Positions 39,800 through 47,506 of a stretch of 64,000 nt of DNA are shown piece by piece. Under the pieces are notes generated by a model that was not told the origin of the DNA, did not search any database, and was given only the letters and a program-made list of their open reading frames with translations. This stretch comes from Actinomadura rudentiformis (lineage in GTDB: Bacteria > Actinomycetota > Actinomycetes > Streptosporangiales > Streptosporangiaceae), in NCBI RefSeq assembly GCF_008923185.1, contig NZ_WBMT01000021.1:62001-126000 (forward strand), read 5' to 3'. A program made the position numbers and the translations under genes. How positions within the stretch are numbered: the stretch's first letter is position 1; every line of letters begins with the position of its first letter.

Positions 39800-41917
39800 T
39801 CATCTGACGCCTGCCTCCTTCATGTCGCGGAGCTCGCGCTTGAGCTCCTTGATCTCGTCGCGGAGGCGGGCGGCGAGCTCGAACTGCAGGTCGGTGGCGG
39901 CCTGGTGCATCTGGTCGGTCATCTGCTCGATGAGCGACTCCATCTCCTCGCGGGGGCGCTCGCCGACGAGGTCGGCGGCGTGGCGGCCGACTTCCTTCCG
40001 GCGCGAGGCCAGGCCCGGGACGGGCGCCTTGCCGCGGCTCTGCTGGCGACCGGCGCCGCCGATGAGGGTCTCGGTGTCGGCGTCCTCGCGGGCGAGGGAG
40101 TCGAGGATGTCGGCGATCTTCTTGCGGAGCGCGGTGGGCTCGATGCCGTTCTCGGTGTTGTAGGCCTGCTGCTTGGCGCGCCGGCGGTTGGTCTCGTCGA
40201 TCGCGCGCGCCATGGACGGCGTGACCGTGTCGGCGTACATGTGGACCTGGCCGGAGACGTTGCGGGCGGCACGGCCGATGGTCTGGATGAGGGAGGTCTC
40301 CGAACGCAGGAAGCCCTCCTTGTCGGCGTCGAGGATCGCGACGAGGGAGACCTCGGGCAGGTCGAGGCCCTCGCGGAGGAGGTTGATGCCGACGAGGACG
40401 TCGAACTCGCCGGCGCGCAGCTCGCGGAGCAGCTCGATGCGGCGCAGCGTGTCGACCTCGCTGTGCAGGTAGCGGACCTGGATGCCGAGCTCGAGAAGGT
40501 AGTCGGTGAGGTCCTCGGACATCTTCTTGGTGAGGGTGGTGACCAGGACGCGCTCGTCCTTCTCGGTGCGCAGCCGGATCTCGTGGATCAGGTCGTCGAT
40601 CTGGCCCTTGGTGGGCTTGACGACGATCTCGGGGTCGATCAGGCCGGTGGGGCGGATGACCTGCTCGACGACGTCGCCCTTGACCCGGTTCATCTCGTAC
40701 GTGCCGGGGGTCGCCGACAGGTAGACGGTCTGGCCGATGCGCTCCAGGAACTCCTCCCATTTGAGCGGGCGGTTGTCCATCGCCGACGGCAGGCGGAAGC
40801 CGTGCTCGACCAGCATGCGCTTGCGGGAGGCGTCGCCCTCGTACATCGCGCCGATCTGCGGGACGGTCTGGTGGGACTCGTCGATCACGAGCAGGAAGTC
40901 CTCGGGGAAGAAGTCCAGCAGGGTGTTGGGCGCGGTGCCAGCCTCGCGGCCGTCGATGTGGCGCGAGTAGTTCTCGATGCCGGAGCAGGTGCCGACCTGG
41001 CGCATCATCTCGATGTCGTAGGTGGTGCGCATGCGCAGGCGCTGGGCCTCGAGCATCTTGTTCTGGCGCTCCATGGCGGCCAGGGTCTCTTCGAGCTCGG
41101 CCTCGATGCCGCCGATCGCGCGCTCCATGCGCTCGGGGCCCGCGACGTAGTGCGAGGCGGGGAAGACGTAGAGCTCGTCGTCCTCGGTGATCACCTCGCC
41201 GGTGAGCGGGTGGAGGGTGGCGAGCTTCTCGATCTCGTCGCCGAACATCTCGATGCGGACCGCGAGCTCCTCGTACTGCGGGATGATCTCGACCGTGTCG
41301 CCGCGGACGCGGAACGTGCCGCGGGTGAACGCCAGGTCGTTGCGGGTGTACTGCATGCCGACGAGCTGGCGGAGGAGGTCGTCGCGTTCGATCTGCTGGC
41401 CGACGCGGAGCTGGACCATGCGGTCGACGTACTCCTGCGGGGTGCCCAGGCCGTAGATGCACGAGACGGAGGCGACGACGATGGTGTCGCGGCGGGTCAG
41501 CAGCGAGTTGGTCGCCGAGTGGCGGAGCCGGTCGACCTCGTCGTTGATCGAGGAGTCCTTCTCGATGTAGGTGTCGGTCTGCGGGATGTAGGCCTCAGGC
41601 TGGTAGTAGTCGTAGTACGAGACGAAGTATTCGACGGCGTTGTGCGGCATCATCTCGCGCAGCTCGTTGGCGAACTGCGCGGCCAGCGTCTTGTTGGGCT
41701 GCATGACCAGGACGGGCCGCTGGAGCTCCTCGACGAGCCAGGCGATCGTGGCGGTCTTGCCGGTGCCGGTGGCGCCCAGCAGCACGGCGTCCTTGTCGCC
41801 CCGCCGGATGCGCTCGGCCAGCTCGGCGATCGCCTGCGGCTGGTCGCCGGACGGCGTCATCTCCGTGACGACCTCGAACGGCGCCACCTTGCGCTGCAGG
41901 TCAGTGATCGGCCGCAT
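39800..41917 (-). CDS. uvrB: Excinuclease ABC subunit B
   Basis: UvrB is the damage-verifying helicase-like subunit of nucleotide excision repair. The 705-residue protein has Walker A GATGTGKT at residues 48-55, the DNA-inserting beta-hairpin region YYDYYQPEAYIPQTDTYIEK, DEAD-like DESH in LLVIDESHQTVPQIG, helicase motif VI (QTIGRAARN) and a C-terminal UVR domain that binds UvrC (MESLIEQMTDQMHQAA, then FELAARLRDEI). The ATG at 41917 follows GGGAG. A DNA-damage-type promoter lies 55-77 bases upstream. Confidence 0.97.
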   Translation of the reverse strand: MRPITDLQRKVAPFEVVTEMTPSGDQPQAIAELAERIRRGDKDAVLLGATGTGKTATIAWLVEELQRPVLVMQPNKTLAAQFANELREMMPHNAVEYFVSYYDYYQPEAYIPQTDTYIEKDSSINDEVDRLRHSATNSLLTRRDTIVVASVSCIYGLGTPQEYVDRMVQLRVGQQIERDDLLRQLVGMQYTRNDLAFTRGTFRVRGDTVEIIPQYEELAVRIEMFGDEIEKLATLHPLTGEVITEDDELYVFPASHYVAGPERMERAIGGIEAELEETLAAMERQNKMLEAQRLRMRTTYDIEMMRQVGTCSGIENYSRHIDGREAGTAPNTLLDFFPEDFLLVIDESHQTVPQIGAMYEGDASRKRMLVEHGFRLPSAMDNRPLKWEEFLERIGQTVYLSATPGTYEMNRVKGDVVEQVIRPTGLIDPEIVVKPTKGQIDDLIHEIRLRTEKDERVLVTTLTKKMSEDLTDYLLELGIQVRYLHSEVDTLRRIELLRELRAGEFDVLVGINLLREGLDLPEVSLVAILDADKEGFLRSETSLIQTIGRAARNVSGQVHMYADTVTPSMARAIDETNRRRAKQQAYNTENGIEPTALRKKIADILDSLAREDADTETLIGGAGRQQSRGKAPVPGLASRRKEVGRHAADLVGERPREEMESLIEQMTDQMHQAATDLQFELAARLRDEIKELKRELRDMKEAGVR

Positions 41918-41971
41918 GCCTTCAATCTCCCTGATCAAACCCCCGCGGGCCAGGTCGACCCGCATCCCCCC

Positions 41972-41994
41972 ACTCTATGCAGGGGGTACGACAA
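41972..41994 (-). promoter_or_regulatory. RecA-independent DNA-damage promoter of uvrB
   Basis: On the minus strand TTGTCGTAC, eight bases, then TAGAGT. This has the spacing and key bases of the actinobacterial RecA-NDp motif (TTGTCRGTG-N8-TANNNT), which is switched on by the PafBC/ClpR-type activator after DNA damage; the last three bases of the left element deviate. No LexA box was found. Confidence 0.6.
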
Positions 41995-42026
41995 TCGCCC
42001 GAGCCGCGGTATTTCCGCTCTGGCGG

Positions 42027-43181
42027 TCAGGAGGCGGGGAGCGGGATCCTGGCCCGGACGGCGTAACCGCCGTTCTCGCAGGGGCCGGCCTCGAACGTCC
42101 CGCCCAGGGCCACGACCCGTTCCCTGAGGCCCACCAGGCCGTTGCCGCCGCTGGGCAGGCCGTGCTCCGGCCGGCCGTCCGGCGGGGCGTTCTCGACCTC
42201 CACCTCGACCGCCTCCGGCAACAGCAGCAGGCCGATCTTGGTGTCGGCGTCGCCCGCGTGCTTGTGCACGTTCGTCAGGCCCTCCTGGATCAGCCGGTAG
42301 ACCGTCCGGCCGACCGCCGGAGGGATGGCACGTTCCTCCCCTTGGACGCACAGATCGGCGCGAAGCCCGGCGGACGTGGACTGGCCGACCAGCTCACGGA
42401 GATCGTCCAGCGTCGGCGTGCTCAGGGGCAGCGCCTGCTCGCCCTGCCGCAGCACCCCGATGACCTGCCGCAGCTCGTCCAGCGCCTGCCGCCCCATGTC
42501 GCCGATCACCGCCGCGGTCTCGGCGGCGCGCGCGGGATCGCGGGCGGCGACGGCCTTGAGGGCACCCGCGTGGACGACCATGACGCTCACCCGGTTGGCG
42601 ACGACGTCGTGCATCTCGCGGGCGATGCGGGTGCGCTCCTCGGCCCTGGCCTTCTCGGCGAGCAGATGGACCTCGCGTTCGAGCCGCCGCGTCCGCTCCT
42701 GCAGGGAGGCGATCAGCTGTTTGCGCGCGCCCATGTAGAGGCCCAGCACCACCGGCAGCGCCGTGAACGCCACGCCGAGCGTCACCAGGGCCAGAAAGGG
42801 GTCATCGGTCGCCGTAGGGCCGGGCCATGCCAGGAACGCGAGGTATCCGGCCAACGCGACCAGGATCACCGTGCGCCGGGACGCCGTGTACGCCCCCAGC
42901 GAATACAGGATGACCAGGGAGGCGATGCCGCCCGCGCCCGTCACCGTGCCCCACACCACCTGGTAGACCGCGATCCCGACGGGATGGCGCCGCCGCAGCA
43001 CCAGGCTCAGGGCCAGGATCGCGGCGCACACCGAGACCACCGGTGGCGGCAGCCAGAACTCCTGAGGCGCGAACCACAGCCAGGTCGCGTCGAAGACGGC
43101 GGTGCCACCGGCCAGGGAAAGGTCCAGCGCCCGAGACCGACGTGTCGGCCACAGCGCCGACCACCAGTTCCGAAAGCGCAT
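42027..43181 (-). CDS. Sensor histidine kinase, NarL/DesK type, without adjacent regulator
   Basis: A 384-residue membrane kinase. About five membrane segments fill the first 150 residues, then a dimerisation/phosphoacceptor helix with His in RIAREMHDVVANRVSVMV and a HATPase_c domain with IQEGLTNVHKHAG (N box) and GNGLVGLRERV (G box). This is the HisKA_3 class that normally works with a LuxR-type response regulator, but none is encoded on either side. TATAGG eight bases before the ATG fits a leaderless mRNA. The signal is unknown. Confidence 0.88.
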   Translation of the reverse strand: MRFRNWWSALWPTRRSRALDLSLAGGTAVFDATWLWFAPQEFWLPPPVVSVCAAILALSLVLRRRHPVGIAVYQVVWGTVTGAGGIASLVILYSLGAYTASRRTVILVALAGYLAFLAWPGPTATDDPFLALVTLGVAFTALPVVLGLYMGARKQLIASLQERTRRLEREVHLLAEKARAEERTRIAREMHDVVANRVSVMVVHAGALKAVAARDPARAAETAAVIGDMGRQALDELRQVIGVLRQGEQALPLSTPTLDDLRELVGQSTSAGLRADLCVQGEERAIPPAVGRTVYRLIQEGLTNVHKHAGDADTKIGLLLLPEAVEVEVENAPPDGRPEHGLPSGGNGLVGLRERVVALGGTFEAGPCENGGYAVRARIPLPAS

Positions 43182-43189
43182 GTGACGAG

Positions 43190-43195
43190 CCTATA
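43190..43195 (-). promoter_or_regulatory. Probable -10 element of the histidine kinase gene
   Basis: TATAGG on the minus strand ends eight bases before the ATG at 43181. The remaining divergent gap up to 43475 is non-coding; it contains several short GC-rich inverted repeats and no other recognisable element. Confidence 0.4.
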
Positions 43196-43475
43196 GCGAG
43201 GCATTACCTGACCAGGCCAGATAAATACCGCAGCACACCGACTTTCCACCGGCACCTTTCCGACACCTTCTGGGCACCCTCCCCAGAGCGCCCTGGAGCA
43301 CTCTCCCGGCAGCGCCCGGGCACCCGCGCGACACCGGGTCCGATGCGCGGAAGCCGTACCAGGACGGCGATTCCGGCGTGCCGCCGGCACCGTCGCAGGC
43401 GCCTATCGAGTGGCTTGCCACCGGCACTCTGGTTACGATGACGACGCCGCCCAGGGAACGGGGAATTAGCCCACG

Positions 43476-44489
43476 ATGACCCGATTCGCCATCTGGCTCG
43501 GGAAGAACGCCGACGCCTTCATCGCGCTCGTCCTCGCCATCGTCGTCGCAGTGATCAGCATCGGCCTGAAGATCCCCAACGAGAACCAGGTGATCAACAG
43601 CGCCATCCTGGCGGTGATCGGCCTGCTGGCGTCCTCGATCCTGCGCGACCGCGGCCGCCGGATCCCCGTCGAGGCCGAGGTCCGCGACACGCTGCGGGCG
43701 TCCTCGGCCACGCTGGACGGGCTCAGCGAACGGCTCGAGCACATCGAGCGCTTCGAGAGTGTGATCTCCGACACCAAGCGGGCGCTCGACGAGACCGCCG
43801 TGGTCCGGGTGATCAGCGGCGCGCAGGTGGGCCAGGTCCTCGCCGAGGCGCGGCGCGACACCGACCGCTGGTTCTTCAAGGGCGGCACCGGCACCTACAT
43901 CCGCGCCCGGACGCTCCCCGAATGCGTGGCGGCGGCCCGGCGCGAACGGCGCACCCTGCTGTTCCGGCTCGAGATCCTGGATCCGACCAACGTCGGGGTC
44001 TGCGAGGCCTACGCGCGGCACCGCCGGTCGGTCTCCGACGAGCCGGACGGCACCGGCGAGCAGTGGACGACCGAACGCACCCGCAAGGAGGCGTACGCGA
44101 CGATCCTGGCGGCGTGCTGGCACAAGCAGCGGTTCGGCATGCTCGACATCGACATGGGCCTGTCCCAGACGATGACGACCCTCCGCTACGACCTGTCCAA
44201 GTCGTGGGTGGTGGTCACGCGGGACGACCCGCGCGGCGAGGCACTGGTGATCGCCGCTGACAAGTTCTACTACGGCTGGTACAGCGCCGAGCTCCAGATC
44301 AGCCTGGACCAGGCGCGCCGCGTCCCGATCGAGCAGGCCCGGCTGGCGCCGCTCGACGACGAGCCGACCGTCGAGGAGGCGCGCAAGCTCTTCGAGGTCC
44401 TCGGCATCGAGCTGGCCCGGGGCTACACCGACCGGGACATCGCCGAGATCATCCGCAAGGCCCTCCGGGCCAAGGACCCCTTCGAATGA
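43476..44489 (+). CDS. Membrane-anchored protein of unknown function with ILDP-motif domain
   Basis: Not assigned to a named family. The 337-residue protein has two N-terminal hydrophobic segments (FIALVLAIVVAVISIGL and INSAILAVIGLLASSIL), a short coiled coil (residues about 75-105), then a soluble domain of 220 residues. That domain carries WFFKGGTGTYIRARTLPE, LLFRLEILDPTNVG and FYYGWYSAELQISL. I have the impression that similar GG-Y-R/ILDP segments occur in regulators and conflict-related proteins of actinobacteria, but I cannot name the domain. It overlaps the cupin gene, giving a three-gene unit with an inositol monophosphatase-like gene. A role as membrane sensor or effector is inference. 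Confidence 0.65.
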   Translation: MTRFAIWLGKNADAFIALVLAIVVAVISIGLKIPNENQVINSAILAVIGLLASSILRDRGRRIPVEAEVRDTLRASSATLDGLSERLEHIERFESVISDTKRALDETAVVRVISGAQVGQVLAEARRDTDRWFFKGGTGTYIRARTLPECVAAARRERRTLLFRLEILDPTNVGVCEAYARHRRSVSDEPDGTGEQWTTERTRKEAYATILAACWHKQRFGMLDIDMGLSQTMTTLRYDLSKSWVVVTRDDPRGEALVIAADKFYYGWYSAELQISLDQARRVPIEQARLAPLDDEPTVEEARKLFEVLGIELARGYTDRDIAEIIRKALRAKDPFE

Positions 44490-45250
44490 TGCGTTACGAC
44501 GACATCCAGCGCGCGCTCACCGCGGGCACGGCGGCGGCCGTGCTGCCCGCGTGGGCCCACCGGGTGCTCGACGACGTCGCCGCCGGGCGGCTGGCGGTCG
44601 CGGCGGTGCGGCACCCGCTGGGTTTCCTGTGCCTGCCGGTGGAGCGCAGCGGCGACCTCGGCGTCTGCCTGCACATCTGGTCCCCGGAGGTGCCGGCGGC
44701 ACCGGCGACCACCTCGCCGGTGCACTGCCACAGCTGGGACCTGATCAGCTTCGTGCTGTACGGGACCGTGCGCAACGCCCGCGCCGACGTCACCGAACCC
44801 CCGGAGCGCACCGCGGACCAGCAGCGGATCTTCGAGGTGGTCAGCCGCGGCGGGATCGACGAGCTGCACGCCACGTCCCGCACGGTCAGCTGCACCCCCG
44901 GCGACTCGTCGGTCCACCGGACGGGCGACACCTACACGCTCCCGGCCGGCGTCTTCCACAGCACGTTCATCGAGGGCGGCCCGGACGCGGCGACGATCGC
45001 GCTGGGGCGCCGGACGCCCGGACGCGGCGACCTGTCCATCGGCCCCCTCGACGTCCCCACCCACCGGACCCAGCGCGAACGCTGCGCGCCCGACGTGGCC
45101 ACCCGGGCGGCCCTGCGGTCGGCGCGGCTGCTGTCCCAGGCTCACCCCGGCACGACCCGCTCCGGCACGGCCCGCTCCGGCACGGCCCGTCCCGGCACGG
45201 CCCGCCCTGGCATGGCTCCCGACGATGTCCATCCTTCGGCACGACTCTGA
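44486..45250 (+). CDS. Cupin-fold protein with repetitive C-terminal tail
   Basis: A 254-residue protein with a cupin-like barrel: HCHSWDLISFVLYGTVRN provides the HxH metal site, and YTLPAGVFHSTFIEGG supplies the second-motif His. It resembles cysteine dioxygenase-like or uncharacterised cupins; no catalytic assignment is made. The C-terminal 25 residues are low-complexity GTARSGT/GTARPGT units encoded by 15-base repeats. It overlaps the membrane protein gene by four bases and precedes the inositol monophosphatase-like gene, so the three are probably one transcript. Confidence 0.7.
   Translation: MMRYDDIQRALTAGTAAAVLPAWAHRVLDDVAAGRLAVAAVRHPLGFLCLPVERSGDLGVCLHIWSPEVPAAPATTSPVHCHSWDLISFVLYGTVRNARADVTEPPERTADQQRIFEVVSRGGIDELHATSRTVSCTPGDSSVHRTGDTYTLPAGVFHSTFIEGGPDAATIALGRRTPGRGDLSIGPLDVPTHRTQRERCAPDVATRAALRSARLLSQAHPGTTRSGTARSGTARPGTARPGMAPDDVHPSARL
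45147..45206 (+). repeat. Four in-frame 15-base repeats at the 3' end of the cupin gene
   Basis: Units start CCGGCACGGCCCG and recur at 45147, 45162, 45177 and 45192, encoding GTxRxGT-type repeats. Confidence 0.85.
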
Positions 45251-45296
45251 CCGCACAGTATGTCTGACCGCGAGTACGCCTGACCGCAGAGTACGG
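45246..45296 (+). repeat. Three 16-18-base repeats over the stop codon of the cupin gene
   Basis: The unit, roughly TCTGACCGCAGAGTACG, occurs three times from 45246; the first copy contains the TGA stop (45248-45250). The array ends at the ribosome binding site (GGAGAGG) of the next gene. Confidence 0.8.
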
Positions 45297-45306
45297 AGAG
45301 GCCCCG

Positions 45307-46188
45307 ATGAACTCATCGCACCCCGCACCGGCCTTTCCGGTCGATCTCATTGAGGCGGGACGCGTCGCCGCCGAGGCGGCCGAGGCCGCCGGGGATCTCC
45401 TGCGCGCCCGGATGGCGGGACCGCTGGACGTCCACCTCAAGGGCACCGGCGTGGACGTCGTCACCGACCTGGACCTGGCCTGCGAGGAGCTGATCCTGGA
45501 ACGGATCGGCGGCGCGTTCCCCGGGCACCTCGTCATCTCCGAGGAGGCGGGTGCCGTCGGCGCGGGCGACAGCGGCTTCACCTGGCTGGTCGACCCGCTC
45601 GACGGGACCAACAATGTCGCGATCGGCATGCCGGTGTGCGCCGTCGGCCTGGCGCTCTGCGAGGGGCCGCTCCCGGTGCTGGGCGTCGTCCACGAGCCGG
45701 TCAGCCGCCGCACGTGGCGGGCCGTGCGGGGCGAGGGCGCGGTGGGCCCGGACGGAACGCGGCTGCGGCTGCCCGACCAGCCCCGGCCCGGCCGCGCCGA
45801 CAAGCCGGTGCTCGCCTGGATCCAGGGCCACGACGTGGGCAGCGACGACGCGGTGGCGGTGCCGCTGAAGGCGATGCTGGAACGGCGCGGCGGCCGGCTG
45901 CTCCAGCTGTGGGCGCCGCTCGTCGCGTGGGTGATGCTGGCCCGCGGTGACATCGACGGCATCGTGGGCTACCGGCCCGAGCTCATCGACCTGCCCGCCG
46001 GGGCCCTCCTCGCCCAGGAGGCGGGCGCGGAGCTCCGCGCGCTCGACGGCGGGCCGTACCGGCCGAGCATCGAGCTGCCCCCGGCCGAGCGCGGCTTCGT
46101 GGCCGCCCGTCCCGAGTTGCTCGGCCGCCTGCTCCACACGGCCGAGGCCGCCCTCGACCCGGCCGCGGGCGTGCCCGTCAGCCGGTGA
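45307..46188 (+). CDS. Inositol monophosphatase family protein
   Basis: A 293-residue Mg-dependent phosphatase-fold protein. Motif A (VISEEAGA) and motif B (WLVDPLDGTNNVAIG) are intact. The C-terminal motif, usually WDxAA, reads LIDLPAGALLAQEAGAE, so the Trp is replaced while the Asp is kept. Substrates in the family include inositol phosphates, fructose 1,6-bisphosphate, histidinol phosphate and 3'-phosphoadenosine phosphates; which applies is unknown. It follows a GGAGAGG site and probably ends the three-gene unit starting at 43476. Its stop codon lies within a triplicated 16-17-base repeat. Confidence 0.82.
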   Translation: MNSSHPAPAFPVDLIEAGRVAAEAAEAAGDLLRARMAGPLDVHLKGTGVDVVTDLDLACEELILERIGGAFPGHLVISEEAGAVGAGDSGFTWLVDPLDGTNNVAIGMPVCAVGLALCEGPLPVLGVVHEPVSRRTWRAVRGEGAVGPDGTRLRLPDQPRPGRADKPVLAWIQGHDVGSDDAVAVPLKAMLERRGGRLLQLWAPLVAWVMLARGDIDGIVGYRPELIDLPAGALLAQEAGAELRALDGGPYRPSIELPPAERGFVAARPELLGRLLHTAEAALDPAAGVPVSR

Positions 46189-46225
46189 AAGGCTCATCCG
46201 GTGAAAGGGCTCAGCCGGTGACGAG
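46178..46225. repeat. Three 15-17-base repeats shared by two convergent stop codons
   Basis: The unit TCAGCCGGTGAAAGGC occurs at 46178, 46194 and (diverged) 46211. The first copy holds the IMPase-like stop codon (46186-46188); the third holds the stop of the convergent permease gene (46211-46213). Confidence 0.8.
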
Positions 46226-47398
46226 CAGGGCGCCCACCGACGCCGCGCATCCCAGCACTGCCAGCGCCGTGCCCGTCAACACGAACTTGCGCATCGGAAC
46301 TCGGACGTCCCAGCGCCTGCACCATTCGAACCACAACAACGTCGCCAGCGAGCCCCACGGCGTGATCACCGGGCCGACGTTCGTCCCGATGAGGAGCGGC
46401 AGCAGCTGATCCCGATTCTCCTTCGGGACAGCCGACTCCCCCGCCACGTACGCGGGCAGGTTGTTGAGCAGGTTCGACAGGCCGCCCCCGGCGAACGCGG
46501 CGCGCATCGCCCCGGCCACCCCGTCGTCGGTGCCGACGAGCGCCCGCATCACCTCGTCCAGCCCGTACCGCTCCAGCGTGGGCACCACCAGGAACAATCC
46601 GGTGACGAAGACCATCAACTGCCAGGGGATCAGCGACGGCCGGAGCGAGCCGCGGTCCCGCACCGCGAACGCGATCACCGCCACCACCGCCGCCACGGTC
46701 GCGGCGATGCCCAGCTGGATCCCGGTGTGCACGCCCGCGAGGATGGCCGCGATGAACAGCAGGCACGCCATCCCGGTCGCCCCGAACAACACGCGGTCCC
46801 GGACGGGCTCGGGCTCGGGCGGCTCGTAACGGTCCGCGTCCGCGCCCCGCATCGAACGGCGCCAGTAGAAGACCCACAGCAGCACCATCGTGACGGCGAG
46901 GGCCGCCAGCTGCGGCGCCCACATCCGCTCGGCGAACGCGGGAGTCTCCAGGGCGACCCGGCGCGCCGCCAGCAGGTTGGTCAAGTTGGACACGGGCAGC
47001 AGCAGGCTCGCGGTGTTGGCCAGCCACACGGTCGTCATCGCGAGCGGCAACGCCGCGATGCGCGCGCGCACCGCCAGCGCAAGCAGGACCGGAGTGAGCA
47101 GCACGGCCGTGGTGTCGAGGTTGAGGAAGACGGTGTTGACCGAGGCGAACGCCACGCACAGCAGGAACAGCGCGAAGTAGTCTCCACGCCCCCACCTGGC
47201 CAGCCGCTGCGCGATCGCGTCGAAGACGCCGGCCTCTTTGGTCAGCTCGGCCAGCACGATGACACTGAACAGGAACAACAGCAGCGGGGCGATGCGGCCG
47301 ATGCTCGCTTCGGCCTCGGCACGCGGCAGCAGGCCGGTGGCCACGAAGAGCAGGCCGAGTCCGAGCAGGCCGAAGCGGATCCAGTCGAGCACGCCCAT
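46211..47398 (-). CDS. ArsB/SLC13-type ion permease
   Basis: A 395-residue membrane protein with 10-12 hydrophobic segments of the ion transporter superfamily (ArsB, CitM, SLC13). Characteristic stretches are FLNLDTTAVLLTPVLL, ANTASLLLPVSNLTNLL and GGGLSNLLNNLPAYV followed by GTNVGPVITPWGSLATLLW; the two Asn-rich re-entrant loops are typical of ArsB-like carriers. No arsR or arsC is nearby, so arsenite as substrate is not supported by context. ATG 47398 has only a weak ribosome binding site. Divergent from the TIR-NACHT-WD40 gene with 108 bases between. Confidence 0.82.
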   Translation of the reverse strand: MGVLDWIRFGLLGLGLLFVATGLLPRAEAEASIGRIAPLLLFLFSVIVLAELTKEAGVFDAIAQRLARWGRGDYFALFLLCVAFASVNTVFLNLDTTAVLLTPVLLALAVRARIAALPLAMTTVWLANTASLLLPVSNLTNLLAARRVALETPAFAERMWAPQLAALAVTMVLLWVFYWRRSMRGADADRYEPPEPEPVRDRVLFGATGMACLLFIAAILAGVHTGIQLGIAATVAAVVAVIAFAVRDRGSLRPSLIPWQLMVFVTGLFLVVPTLERYGLDEVMRALVGTDDGVAGAMRAAFAGGGLSNLLNNLPAYVAGESAVPKENRDQLLPLLIGTNVGPVITPWGSLATLLWFEWCRRWDVRVPMRKFVLTGTALAVLGCAASVGALLVTG

Positions 47399-47494
47399 GT
47401 CACCCGCGGCTCGGCGGAGGACATGTCCGGGAGGTGACACGGCGACATGATCCCATATGTGTCGTCTGGTGCTACGCCCCGCCGCCGCCCGCGC

Positions 47495-47500
47495 GATAAT
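47495..47500 (+). promoter_or_regulatory. Probable -10 element of the TIR-NACHT-WD40 gene
   Basis: GATAAT ends six bases before the ATG at 47507, consistent with a leaderless transcript. No -35 hexamer stands out. Confidence 0.45.
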
Positions 47501-47506
47501 CCACCC

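Noticed and set aside
41918..42026. LexA box upstream of uvrB
   Set aside because: No GAAC-N4-GTTC type palindrome is present; the RecA-NDp-like promoter explains damage control better.
46211..47398. Arsenic resistance locus
   Set aside because: Only a permease of the ArsB/SLC13 superfamily is present; no arsR, arsC or arsenite methyltransferase gene is nearby.
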